From the NCBI GenBank assembly GCA_016215105.1, contig JACRLJ010000052.1:1-64000 (forward strand): a stretch of 64,000 nucleotides of DNA, given 5' to 3'. A model generated the notes under the pieces. The model made no database searches. It was not told the origin of the DNA and was given only the letters and a program-made list of their open reading frames with translations. The DNA comes from Candidatus Hydrogenedentota bacterium. Its GTDB lineage: Bacteria; Hydrogenedentota; Hydrogenedentia; Hydrogenedentales; SLHB01. Positions 26,244 through 34,910 of the stretch are shown here, in pieces (the first letter of the stretch is position 1; every line of letters begins with the position of its first letter). A program made the position numbers and the translations under genes.

Positions 26244-27721
26244 GGAGCGGTCCAGAGGGCGTAAAGCAGGGCATTCTGCAATGTGATGTGGAGCTTTACA
26301 GCCGCGTCGGGTTTCGGCGCGGAGCCTGACTCCCATTCCACGCGGGCATCGAGCGAATCCACCGTAACCGGTTTGGACGCGGCGATGGTCGCGCCGGAGG
26401 GATCGACGACGCGCACAATGATGCGTCCGAAATCGGACTTGACGTTGAGATGCAGGACAGGGTTTTCCAGGCGCACTGGCTTGGTGATGATCTGTCCGCC
26501 GTCGAACGAGGCCTCGAGCGACACAAAGCGGTCCCGCTTGACCGACGCAAAGCCGATAGCGCCGCCCATATCGCCCTTGTCCGGGCCGTTGTATGGGCCG
26601 TGGCGGTAAGTTCGGCCGCCGTAATAGAAGCGGAGTTCATCACCGACTTCAACAGGCGGATTCGTGGCTAACGAGCTGTTGAAGCGGTCCCAGCTTCCGA
26701 CGGGGCCGCACGGGATAAACGGAGTACGATCTCCGACGCGCTCGAAGTGAACGGAGTCGCGGCTATAGGTCAGTTGCTGGTCAAGGTGAGTGTCATCGGG
26801 CCGGTTGTAGAATAGCTCCGCGAGTCCGAGATAGCCGGCGCCGCAAGGCCATACATACATACCGTAAATCTCTGTGGAGGGAGGATCGAACGTGTCGGCG
26901 CCCAGAACAACGGGCGCGGAACCGGGGTCTTTGCAGTCCCAATGAAGAAAGTCACTCGATTCGGCTCGGGCGGAGACCCTTCCCCAGTAGTGTTTCGTAA
27001 ACCACTCATCTTCCTTCCAGTGTTCTTTCAGGTCGGGTGCGATATATTTCTTGCGCCCGTACATTACGTACTTCTGGCGAGCGGGATCGAACATCCAATG
27101 GGTAGCGCCATCGCAGGTGGCCTCGGTGGCCCAGGAATCGAGCACGGTCCAATGAATGCCGTCGGGACTTCCGGCGACGCCCAATCCCCGGCGTTCGCCC
27201 TTGTGATAGGGGTCCTCACGGGGACCGTTGTAATTTCGCTGGACGCTGAGGTACCCCATTTTGTAGCGCCGGGCCGGGTCCGATTCACGGGTATCGTTGA
27301 AGACGCCGAAAATCTCGTAGAAATACGGGATGTAGCCGGGCTCGCCTTCCGCGGCGTTGCGGTCCACCACTAGATTGGTCTTGCGTCCGTCTTTTTCAAT
27401 GACATCCAACGAGGGCTTGCGCCACGCAATGCCATCGTCGCTTTCGGCGTAGGCCACGCTCCCGTCGCAGTAGTACCAAATCCGGTAATGACCCTGGTCC
27501 CGCAAGACCGATCCGTAGACGATTGCGACTTTGCCTTCCCACGGCTCGGTTGCGCGCAAGACAGGATTACCAGGGTATTTTTCGGCAGGGTGAATCCGCC
27601 GCGTAATATTGCCTTTCGAAGCAATGAGAGAATCGTCGAGGAACAGTTGCTTTTCAATGCCGACCGGAATTGCGCTGTCTGGTGGCGCCGCCAAGGTCAA
27701 GAGCGTCAGAAGTACTAGCAC
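26240..27721 (-). CDS. Secreted propeller glycosidase-like protein (GH32/GH43 type), larger
   Basis: 493 residues from a GTG at 27721 that follows AAAGGAG by six bases and opens a signal peptide (LVLLTLLTLAAPPDS). Propeller blades read GIEKQLFLDDSLIA, HPAEKYPGNPVLRATEPWEG, YAESDDGIAWRKPSLDV, GSPDGIHWTVL and AESSDFLHWD. A C-terminal beta-sandwich (residues about 410-490) resembles the extra domain of GH32 proteins. The open frame upstream of the GTG is Arg-rich and lacks a site. It is the first gene of a two-gene operon with the smaller propeller protein. Probable extracellular sugar-releasing enzyme. Confidence 0.83.
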   Translation of the reverse strand: MLVLLTLLTLAAPPDSAIPVGIEKQLFLDDSLIASKGNITRRIHPAEKYPGNPVLRATEPWEGKVAIVYGSVLRDQGHYRIWYYCDGSVAYAESDDGIAWRKPSLDVIEKDGRKTNLVVDRNAAEGEPGYIPYFYEIFGVFNDTRESDPARRYKMGYLSVQRNYNGPREDPYHKGERRGLGVAGSPDGIHWTVLDSWATEATCDGATHWMFDPARQKYVMYGRKKYIAPDLKEHWKEDEWFTKHYWGRVSARAESSDFLHWDCKDPGSAPVVLGADTFDPPSTEIYGMYVWPCGAGYLGLAELFYNRPDDTHLDQQLTYSRDSVHFERVGDRTPFIPCGPVGSWDRFNSSLATNPPVEVGDELRFYYGGRTYRHGPYNGPDKGDMGGAIGFASVKRDRFVSLEASFDGGQIITKPVRLENPVLHLNVKSDFGRIIVRVVDPSGATIAASKPVTVDSLDARVEWESGSAPKPDAAVKLHITLQNALLYALWTAP

Positions 27722-28426
27722 GGCATGCTCCTTTTGGCGGCGTCGAAGCCGCCATTCCTGCGCGAAATATTGAATGCGCCGGCGAATGACTCGTCCAATT
27801 CTCTTAGCGGTTGCGGCCGTCCCGCCGCGCGGCTGTCCGCAGCATACCGAATTTGGACGGAAAGACAAAAGTTTGAGGCAGCCACCTCCGTGCAGCACGT
27901 GGCGCAGGAGGAGTCCCAAACGCGTGAAGGCGGATTTATTGACTGCAAATCTGTTTGTATCATCCCACAGCTACTGGACTTACGGTTTTTCCAGTTTTCT
28001 CATTTCTTGACAAATCGGCATTCTGACGGTATGATCTCTCTAATTGGTCTGACGCAAAGGGCGCCACACGGTATCAATGGGAAGACTTAGGTTGGATGAC
28101 ACAAGGATCGAAGAGTGATGACGGGAATGCACGTCAGTTTCGGCGGCAAATTGTCGGCGCGCCCCGGAGACACGATTTGATGTCTGTCCGATTTGAGATC
28201 GTTGGATTAGATTGATTCGTGGCCGAAACGCGCGGACGTTCTTCCCCGCCGGGTGCAACCACCGGCAAGATTGAATCCATCTAGATTCAGGCTCATTTCC
28301 ACTATTTATTGATTCCCCGTTATAATAGGCGCCATGCGGCGCCGTTTTACGTAAGAGGCACTAATTCCACGCGCGATGCGTGACCAGTTTTTAACCTATG
28401 CCGATTGGCAAGAAAGTGAGGCGTTC
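27722..28426. other. Divergent intergenic region
   Basis: About 700 bases between the glycosidase operon (leftward) and the envelope run (rightward). It holds one good rightward promoter at 28007 and a TATAAT at 28321 without a clear -35. I see no coding sequence that I would defend; the rightward open frame at 27725-28090 has shadow-like composition. Confidence 0.55.
28007..28035 (+). promoter_or_regulatory. Strong promoter upstream of the CsgG/FlgT-like run
   Basis: TTGACA at 28007-28012 and TATGAT at 28030-28035 are separated by 17 bases. The first supported gene starts about 390 bases downstream, so it implies a long leader or a small RNA. Confidence 0.65.
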
Positions 28427-28696
28427 ATGGCCAAAGCTGTTGGGATCGTTTCGGTGCTTGTCGTGTTACTTGCGGGGTGCGCCACGCGCCACCCTGCGCC
28501 TGAGCCGGTTCCCGAACCTGTTGTGGTAGCGCCTGTAGCGCCAGCGCCTGAGCCGGCGCCGGTCGCCGCGCCGACGCCTCCCCCGGCACCAGCGGCGGAG
28601 CCAGCGCCACCGCCACCACCGGCGCCAAAGCGCGCCGCCCCCAAAGTGCGAAAGAGTTCGGGTGGCGCCGCAGCGCTCAAGGAAAGCCAATGGTGA
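28427..28696 (+). CDS. Small Pro/Ala-rich lipoprotein
   Basis: 89 residues: a signal peptide with lipobox VVLLAGC at about residue 19, then an Ala/Pro repeat tract that could span the cell wall or periplasm (EPVPEPVVVAPVAPAPEPAP), ending KVRKSSGGAAALKES. The ATG at 28427 was chosen because it opens directly on the signal. First gene of a six-gene rightward run; the next start follows the stop by four bases. The extended tract suggests a spacer or tether rather than an enzyme. Confidence 0.75.
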   Translation: MAKAVGIVSVLVVLLAGCATRHPAPEPVPEPVVVAPVAPAPEPAPVAAPTPPPAPAAEPAPPPPPAPKRAAPKVRKSSGGAAALKESQW

Positions 28697-28700
28697 CGCT

Positions 28701-29216
28701 ATGATTACGAAATCGATACACCATAGAGTTGCACTGCTTGTCGCGCTGGCGAGTTTGCTAGCTGCGCCAGTCTGGGCCGGAAACAAGATCTTGATGGAAA
28801 AAGAGGGTAAAGAACTCGTTTCCATTAATGAACAGGTGATCAAAGAATTGCCGAACGTGCAGAACAACAGCCAAGTGAAACTCGAGGCGAACGTCGTTCA
28901 GCGGGACGGGAAGACTGAGATCCATATCCAAAGCTTGTCGTTCACGCCGGAAGCAGGCGTAGGTAAGGTCGAGAACAAGGCCGCGTCCACCGCGCCCGCC
29001 GCCAGGACAGCCGAGCCGGCCGCCAAGAACGAGAAGATTACGACTGGAGGCGCGGCCGCACTTTCAAGTGACGATATGAAGAAGAAGATTGACGAATTGA
29101 AAGCGGCGCACCCGAAGGTCCGTTTCGTCGAAGTGGACAAAGCGGCCGTCCAAACGCCGGCGGCGAAATCCAATGAGAAGCCCGGCCGCGCGTTCATCGC
29201 GGAGTGGGACGATTGA
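28701..29216 (+). CDS. Periplasmic protein of the FlgT/CsgG-like run, unknown
   Basis: 171 residues with a signal peptide (VALLVALASLLAAPVWAG), then a charged, mostly hydrophilic body (NKILMEKEGKELVSINEQV, VQRDGKTEIHIQSLSF) and an Ala/Lys-rich C-terminal part with DDMKKKIDELKAAHPKVRFV. It starts four bases after the previous stop with only a weak ribosome site, so translational coupling is likely. I do not recognise the family. It may be an accessory of the LPP20/FlgT-like proteins that follow. Confidence 0.75.
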   Translation: MITKSIHHRVALLVALASLLAAPVWAGNKILMEKEGKELVSINEQVIKELPNVQNNSQVKLEANVVQRDGKTEIHIQSLSFTPEAGVGKVENKAASTAPAARTAEPAAKNEKITTGGAAALSSDDMKKKIDELKAAHPKVRFVEVDKAAVQTPAAKSNEKPGRAFIAEWDD

Positions 29217-29290
29217 GCGGACGTGAATCGGTTTCGGCAGGTTTTGGTAATCAACGAAATCCATCAGACAGACTTGGGAGAAACGAACCA

Positions 29291-30115
29291 ATGAAGAGCG
29301 TGAAGAAGAATGGAATACTGACGATAGCGCTGGCTCTGGCCCTGCTATCGCTTCCGGCCCTTGCCCAGAACAAGAAACTGATGACCGTCAACGCCGCGAA
29401 GACGCTGGCGGAACGGGCGATCGTGGAGAGCATCGTAGGACTGAAGGTGAAGAGCGCGACCCGAGTCGAGGACATGATCGCGCAATCCCATCGCGTAGAT
29501 GCGAAAACGTCGGCGGCGGTGGCGGGCCTTGAAGGCATCGAGTTTACGGATATCATTTACGATCCCGAGAAGGATGTCGCTCGGGTAACGGCGAGTATTC
29601 ACGTTGGACGAGTCAAGAATGTGCTGGACCAGAATATCGACTACGGTGACATAACCGTGGAACGCGTTGCCTTCGCGACCTCGACGGAAAGCCAGGCCGG
29701 ACCGCTCAAGGCGATGCGCGCGGCTGAGATTGACGCCTACGAGAAGCTGGCCAAGAAGCTGGTCGGGTTCAAGATTGACAGCAAGACATCGGTCGAGGAC
29801 TTTGTGCTGAAGTCTGACGTGGTGAAGTCGAAGCTGTTGGCGGCGATTTACGGAGCCAAACTCGAAAGCTACAGTTGGGACAAAGAGGGGAACGCGCACG
29901 TCCGGCTTTCGTTGAAAGCGGACTATGTGCGGGATGTCATTGGACAGAAGTTCCTTAGTGACCAACCCGAAGTCGAGGCGGAAGGCATCGGCTCTCAGGT
30001 AGATGATTTCTCGGGCACGACCCGTGGCGCCGATGGGGTCAAGGAGGGCAAGATTGCAGTTCCCACGCCTTCCTCGACAGAGTCCACTGGTGGCGCGGCG
30101 GCCAAGGCCCCCTAA
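29291..30115 (+). CDS. Periplasmic protein with two LPP20/FlgP-like domains
   Basis: 274 residues. Signal peptide (TIALALALLSLPALAQ), then two tandem units of the LPP20/FlgP fold: AERAIVESIVGLKVKSATRV to VTASIHVGRV, and AAEIDAYEKLAKKLVGFKID to VRLSLKADYV. Each unit has the pattern helix, GxxIDSxTxVxDF, strand pair. Known relatives are LPP20-family lipoproteins and FlgP, a part of the flagellar outer-membrane rings in Vibrio. No lipobox is present here and no flagellar gene is nearby. Probable building block of an envelope ring or scaffold (inference). Confidence 0.8.
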   Translation: MKSVKKNGILTIALALALLSLPALAQNKKLMTVNAAKTLAERAIVESIVGLKVKSATRVEDMIAQSHRVDAKTSAAVAGLEGIEFTDIIYDPEKDVARVTASIHVGRVKNVLDQNIDYGDITVERVAFATSTESQAGPLKAMRAAEIDAYEKLAKKLVGFKIDSKTSVEDFVLKSDVVKSKLLAAIYGAKLESYSWDKEGNAHVRLSLKADYVRDVIGQKFLSDQPEVEAEGIGSQVDDFSGTTRGADGVKEGKIAVPTPSSTESTGGAAAKAP

Positions 30116-30137
30116 CGTGAAACGTGAGGAGAATACC

Positions 30138-30821
30138 GTGAGTAGGATGTCGAATAGATTGCTATGGTGCGCACTGGCGATTGCCCCGTTGTGTCTGGGC
30201 GTTCGCGCTTGGGCAGTGGACGAAGGTTTCACGTTCAGTGGCGCGGACCAGAAACGGGCGCAGGAAGACGCGGACAAGAAGGCTAAGGAAGCCGACGAGA
30301 TACAAGCGTTACTTAGCACACCCGGTGGCGCCGGACTCAAGAATAAGAAGACCGCCATGGTGATCGCCGAACGGCATGAGGGCCGCACGGTCAGTCAGGC
30401 GGCCAAATACGGGCCGATGTATTCGGAGATTAACCAGCGCCTGCGCCGCTTGGGTCTCAAGACCTACAGTCAGGAAGAGATTACCGCCCAGATTGCACAA
30501 GCGCAACGCGAGGCGTTCTTCTCGAACGACCCGGACTCGGCGATTAGCGCCGCATCGCGGCTCGGAGCGAGCTTCTTTATCAAGGGGCTGATCGAGTCCC
30601 GTGCGCAAGTAAACCCGGTCGCCAAGGTAAACGAGGTACACGTAACCATCGCATTTACATTGGTGGACTCCTCTGGGCGCGTTCTTGCCAGCGTGAACGC
30701 CGAGAACGAGGCGTGGTCGGGTTCGGATACATTGTCCACTGCGCTCGATCTCGTCCGAGAGAAGGCTGACTGGGTAGTCGCCAAGTTGTATGGTGATTAT
30801 TGTAGAAACGCAAAACGCTAG
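30138..30821 (+). CDS. Periplasmic FlgO/CsgG-fold-like protein
   Basis: 227 residues from a GTG at 30138 with AGGAGA five to six bases upstream. Signal peptide ends near VRAWAV; a helical Lys/Asp-rich stretch follows, then an alpha/beta domain with KTAMVIAERHEGR, YSEINQRLRRLGLKTYS, AASRLGASFFIKGLIES and VTIAFTLVDSSGRVLASVNA. This strand-helix order resembles the periplasmic domain shared by CsgG, LpoB and FlgO/FlgT, which helps to place proteins in the outer envelope. Assignment is by pattern only. Confidence 0.72.
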   Translation: MSRMSNRLLWCALAIAPLCLGVRAWAVDEGFTFSGADQKRAQEDADKKAKEADEIQALLSTPGGAGLKNKKTAMVIAERHEGRTVSQAAKYGPMYSEINQRLRRLGLKTYSQEEITAQIAQAQREAFFSNDPDSAISAASRLGASFFIKGLIESRAQVNPVAKVNEVHVTIAFTLVDSSGRVLASVNAENEAWSGSDTLSTALDLVREKADWVVAKLYGDYCRNAKR

Positions 30822-30886
30822 TTCGCAGCGCGGCGCCCATAGACCGCTCAATCGGCAATGGGACGCGCGGCAGGAAAGGGAAAGCA

Positions 30887-32309
30887 GTGAAACGACAATT
30901 TACGAAGGGCACGAATCTGGTTAGCCTGTTTGTGTTCCTCGTGGCAATCATCACAATCATGCGGCCAGTACACGCCGCAGAAAAGGCCCCGGCAGAAAAG
31001 GCCGTCGCGGAAAACGTATAAACGCGACAAAGGCCTCTTGCTCGACGCGCTGCGCGAGGACGCGCGGAGACAGGTGGTCGAGAAAGCGGTCGGCACGTTT
31101 GTTGACAGTTCGACGCTCGTGGAGAATTACGTTCTGGTGCGGGACCGTGTTCTCACCAAATCCAAAGGCTTGATAAAACAGGTCATTAAGGAAAGCGATC
31201 CTTGGGAGGGCAAGGACGGTTTCATGCACATACTCCTGAAGGCCGAAGTGTACATTACGAAGATCGGCGACGCGCTGAAGGAAATGTCGAAGACCGAGCG
31301 TGTCAGCCTGATCCGCGAGTATGGCAATCCTAAGATTTCGGTGGCAATCGTTGCGCGGGACGCTGATCGCGCATCGACGACAGCCAAAGAACGTTCCCCG
31401 ATTGCGGAGAATGTGCTCATCGAGCAGTTGACCAAGTTTGGGTACCGCGTCTGGTCTGAGGACGAGAATGCTACCCTCAAGGCGGAGGTGTCCGCGAAGG
31501 AGAAGCCGGGTAACGCCGTCGAGACCAATATATCGGTATCGCAGCCGAAAGCGGCCGACTTCTCGATCGTCGGCGAGGCGAAGTTTAAGAAGCTCTCGGC
31601 CAAGCTGCCGCCATCGAATATCGAAATAACGAAGTATGTGCTGACCTCCCTGTCAGTTAAGTGTGTGAATAACCACACCGGCGAGATCATCCTGTCGAAG
31701 AATGAAGTGCCCAAGAACAAGAGTTGGGCAGATGAAGATGTGGCCGTCGAAGAGATAGGCAAGATCGTCGGTCAGGACTTCACGAAGGAATTCTTCGAAG
31801 AGCACCTGATGGAGCCGTCGAAAATATACCAGCTCAAGGTGGCGGGCTTGCCCGATTACGACACGGGAACCCAGTTCAAGAAGGAGATGATCGGGCTGCG
31901 TCCGGTGCTCAATGTGGACTTCCGCGATTTCAGCGCGGATGGAGTCTCGAACTACGAAGTGACTTTCGCCGGTGCGCGCGGCAATTTCACGGACTTGGTC
32001 AATGACACGGTCATCAAACCGCTGAATGCGAAGTTTGGCGGTAGCTACTTCAAACTGTCCTCCGCCCAGGGCGAAGTGGTCAGCGTTCAATTTGCGTGTG
32101 ACAAGAATCCGAAGGAAGTGTTGAGCCGGTTTGACACGGCCGCGCCCGCCGCGCTCGCGCAGGCATCGCCGGAACGGCTGAAGGAATTAGTAAAGGACGA
32201 GGCCACCATGAAGAAGGTTGCGGAGGTGAATCCGGATGCGGTAAAGAAACTCGCGGACACCGGGAACGCCGCAGCTGGTACCACGCTAAAGTCAGTCAAG
32301 GATTTTTAG
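30887..32309 (+). CDS. FlgT-like periplasmic protein, frameshifted at an A4 run
   Basis: A GTG at 30887 after AAAGGG opens a signal peptide (LVSLFVFLVAIITIM, ending PVHAAEK). That frame stops at 31019. The homologous body continues in the next frame: KGLLLDALREDARRQVVEKA, GTFVDSSTLVENYVLVRDRV, SKGLIKQVIKES, which is close to the FlgT N-terminal domain. A CsgG-like middle domain (KISVAIVARDADRA) and a long C-terminal part follow. One A too many in AAAA at 31011-31014 would explain the break, giving AETYKRDKG. Restored length is about 473 residues. Without repair the product would lack a signal peptide. Confidence 0.8.
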
Positions 32310-32346
32310 AACCCTGGGAAACAATCGAGAACGGGAGAGCAAGAGA

Positions 32347-33132
32347 ATGAAAATGTTGTCTATGCGATTACTGGTTGTGATTATGCTGGTTCTACTGGCC
32401 ATCCCTTCGGCGCTGGCTGCGGGCAAGCAGACCGCTGCGTCGAAGAAGGCGAATGCCGCGGCCGACGAAGCGATGTATCGGCCGGTCGAATATCCGAACA
32501 AAGACAAGAAGGGCCCGGTGGTCGTGGTGATTCCGGGCGAGATCAAGAGCTCAAATGCGACGTTTACCCAAAAAGTTACCGTCAACAACATCGCGGATTT
32601 TGGTGAGTTGGAGCTGGGTAATGATAACTATACCGTGCTGGAACGCAGCGATCTTGGCTCGATGATGCAAGAGCTTCAGCTTGCGGCCAATATGGGTGAC
32701 AAAGACGGGCTGAAGAAGTTCCGCAAGGGGAAGTTCGCGACGACCAAGTGGCTCATCAGGTTTGACGTGCTCAAAGCCGAGCCGGTTGCGGCCGCTAAGC
32801 AGGGCTTTGACGGTGGAGCCATCGGTTCGATCATCAGCGGATTGGGCACGGGCAAGACCTGGCGCGGCTCGCACGCCGCCGGTACGGCCGTCGGGTCAAT
32901 TGAGACCGGTGAATCGGCCGGCATCTGGATCGTTGGCATGCGCTATAAAGTAATCGACGCCGAAACGTCCGAGCAAGTCGCGTCAGCGTACAAGGAAGGC
33001 AAGATGGAAATGGGCACAAAGCACGGTTCGATGCTGGGCTTTTCAAGCTCAAGCGAAGCCGGCGTGACGCTGGATACACTGGTCCAGCGCCTGGTGCAAG
33101 ATTGCGTTCTGGATTTGGACGGCAAGAAGTAA
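32347..33132 (+). CDS. CsgG-like envelope secretion/assembly protein
   Basis: 261 residues: signal peptide (VIMLVLLAIPSALA), then a CsgG/HfaB-like core with VVVVIPGEI, YTVLERSDLGSMMQELQLAA (the clearest family match), KWLIRFDVLKAEPVA and GMRYKVIDAETSEQVASAY. In curli systems CsgG forms a nine-fold outer-membrane pore, anchored as a lipoprotein. Here no lipobox Cys is visible and no curli subunit gene is present. Gly-rich residues about 155-180 could be the membrane-spanning loops. Last gene of the run, followed by a strong terminator. Probable outer-membrane channel or assembly factor. Confidence 0.78.
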   Translation: MKMLSMRLLVVIMLVLLAIPSALAAGKQTAASKKANAAADEAMYRPVEYPNKDKKGPVVVVIPGEIKSSNATFTQKVTVNNIADFGELELGNDNYTVLERSDLGSMMQELQLAANMGDKDGLKKFRKGKFATTKWLIRFDVLKAEPVAAAKQGFDGGAIGSIISGLGTGKTWRGSHAAGTAVGSIETGESAGIWIVGMRYKVIDAETSEQVASAYKEGKMEMGTKHGSMLGFSSSSEAGVTLDTLVQRLVQDCVLDLDGKK

Positions 33133-33158
33133 GCCTATAGGCTCGAAGAAAGACCTGC

Positions 33159-33206
33159 GCCCCGGGCGGTGTGTCGGTTGACACATTGTCCGGGGCTTCT
33201 GCTTTT
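33159..33206 (+). terminator. Rho-independent terminator after the CsgG-like gene
   Basis: gccccgggcggtgtgtc (33159-33175), a 4-base loop, then gacacattgtccggggc (33180-33196): a 17-bp stem with a few wobble pairs, followed by ttctgctttt. It ends the rightward six-gene run. Confidence 0.8.
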
Positions 33207-33232
33207 GGGCCCCATGGGACCTATGAGACAGA

Positions 33233-33258
33233 CCCCAGACCCCAGACCCCAAACCCCC
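33233..33258 (-). repeat. G-quadruplex-type tract directly after the kinase stop codon
   Basis: On the minus strand four runs of four or five G are separated by three bases (GTTT and TCT spacers), starting at the base after the kinase TGA. This meets the usual four-tract G4 rule. A shorter relative occurs near 10218 on the plus strand. Confidence 0.7.
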
Positions 33259-34887
33259 TCAGTAATCCCCCAAGGCCTGCCCCCCCGCGTTAGGTTTGCG
33301 TGCGCCAGTTGGTTTGTCCGGCGCCGAGGGCTTCGGTTTCGCGGCCGGCTTGGGCGTGGTCTTCTTCGGCTCGGCATGGGACTCCTGCGCGGCCGTGACC
33401 GTTATCACGACACTTTGCGAAGCGCTCGACGGCGGATTGCCATTGTCGCTAACTCGAAACGTAACCGTGTACTCCCCAGAGCTCTTTGCCGGCGGCGTCC
33501 AGGTGAAAGTGCGCGAAGCCTCGTCGAACTTGGCGTCCTTCGGAGCGTCTATCCCCATACTGTACGAAAGCTTCGCGTCGGCGGGAGCGGTTGCGTTAAG
33601 CACGAACGATACAGTGTCGCCTTCGGCGACCTGCTGCGGCTCGACAGGCTCGATCGCAATCTTGGCCTTTTCGTTCACGGTGATGTTTACCGTAATCGTT
33701 TCCGTCCGCTCGGGCGTGGACCGGTCGGTCGCTGTGAAGGCTGGCGCGTAATGGCCCGCGTTGCCGCCTTCGGTCTTCCACGCGAACGCGGCCGTAGCGG
33801 GGTCGAACTTTGCCCCGGCCGGTAATTTGTCCGCAGTCACGTTAAGGTCTTTAAGCTCCGCTCCCTTTACCGCCAGCGCGAACTCGACGGTGTCTCCTTC
33901 GGTAACGACGTGTTCTTTCACGGCGTCGAGAACAAGCTTTTCTTTAACGACAGGCGTCTTGGGAGGCGCTGGAGGCTGTGGCGGAGGCGTCGCGGGCGAC
34001 GGTTCCATGGCAGGTACCGCCGGTTTGGGAGTGGTGTCCTTCGTCTCCGCGGGCTCTTGCTTCGCTTCCGTTTGGGTCGGCTGACGATGCGTCCACCAAT
34101 AATATCCCCCCGCCACCGCGCTACCCGCTATGATGGCGAACGCTACGAGCATACCTAGGATGAGCGCGAGCGCTTTTGCCGGGGCGTTCTTTTGCTCCGT
34201 GCCGCACGCCGCCGGGATTTTCAAGGACTCCTGCGGCATTGGGGCTTCCGTCTTCGGCGTGTCCACGTGGGCGGCGCCGTCAATGGCCTCGATGTCCTTG
34301 CGGAAGTCGGCCGCCGAAGGATAACGGTTTTTAGGACTCTTCTGGAGCGCCTTCATCAAAATGTTCTGCAGTTGTTTGGATATTTTTGGGTTCCGTGTAC
34401 ACGGGTCCGGGGGCTCGACATTGGTATGTGCGTTGAGCAACTGCGTATAGCTTCCCTCGAACGGGATGCTCAGAGTGAGCATCTCATACAGCGTAATGCC
34501 CATCGCATAAATATCCGCAGCCGGGCCAACCGGACCAAAACGGGACTGGTCGATTTGTTCGGGCGCCATATAGGCGGGAGTACCAGGACCGGGTCCGTCC
34601 GCTCGAGTCAGGGCGGTGCCTTCATCGGCCTCGCCAGGCTCCTGAAGCGCCTTTCCGATTCCAAAGTCCATCACCTTCGCGATTAGTTCGTTCTTATGGC
34701 CGCGAGTCACGAGAATGTTGCTGGGTTTGATATCTCGATGCAGGATTCCCCTGCTATGCGCGAAGTCCAGCGCCTCAAGGCACTGCTCCACTATGAGCAG
34801 TGCGTCCTTCTGGTCGAGTACCGGCAACGTCCCCGAGTCGGCCATCGGCACGGTTGCGCCGACCTCGGGCGTGGGCGACGTGGGCAT
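33259..34887 (-). CDS. Ser/Thr protein kinase, C-terminal part (C-lobe, membrane helix, two Ig-like domains)
   Basis: 542 residues. Kinase C-lobe with HRDIKPSN (residues 50-57), DFGIGKA (74-80), GTPAYMAPEQ (102-111) and DIYAMGITLYEML. One membrane helix follows at about 239-265 (ALILGMLVAFAIIAGSAVAG), then a Pro-rich linker and two cadherin/He_PIG-like Ig domains of about 95 residues (VEFALAVKGAELKDLNVTAD, VSFVLNATAPADAKLSYSMG), ending in a basic Pro tail. The N-lobe is in another frame just upstream (34911-35327). A seventh C in the run at 34962-34967 would join them into one protein of about 690 residues. Known of Hanks-type kinases in this layout: outer domains sense a ligand, the inner kinase phosphorylates Ser/Thr. 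Confidence 0.85.
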   Translation of the reverse strand: MPTSPTPEVGATVPMADSGTLPVLDQKDALLIVEQCLEALDFAHSRGILHRDIKPSNILVTRGHKNELIAKVMDFGIGKALQEPGEADEGTALTRADGPGPGTPAYMAPEQIDQSRFGPVGPAADIYAMGITLYEMLTLSIPFEGSYTQLLNAHTNVEPPDPCTRNPKISKQLQNILMKALQKSPKNRYPSAADFRKDIEAIDGAAHVDTPKTEAPMPQESLKIPAACGTEQKNAPAKALALILGMLVAFAIIAGSAVAGGYYWWTHRQPTQTEAKQEPAETKDTTPKPAVPAMEPSPATPPPQPPAPPKTPVVKEKLVLDAVKEHVVTEGDTVEFALAVKGAELKDLNVTADKLPAGAKFDPATAAFAWKTEGGNAGHYAPAFTATDRSTPERTETITVNITVNEKAKIAIEPVEPQQVAEGDTVSFVLNATAPADAKLSYSMGIDAPKDAKFDEASRTFTWTPPAKSSGEYTVTFRVSDNGNPPSSASQSVVITVTAAQESHAEPKKTTPKPAAKPKPSAPDKPTGARKPNAGGQALGDY

Positions 34888-34910
34888 CGTCGCAGCAGGG
34901 TCAACTGACG

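Noticed and set aside
27725-28090. A 121-residue plus-strand frame between divergent operons
   Set aside because: No ribosome site and no domain; it covers the start of the oppositely oriented glycosidase gene and crosses the promoter at 28007.
29345-30388. A 347-residue minus-strand frame opposite the LPP20-like genes
   Set aside because: It is antisense to two well-supported genes and has no recognisable motif or start site.
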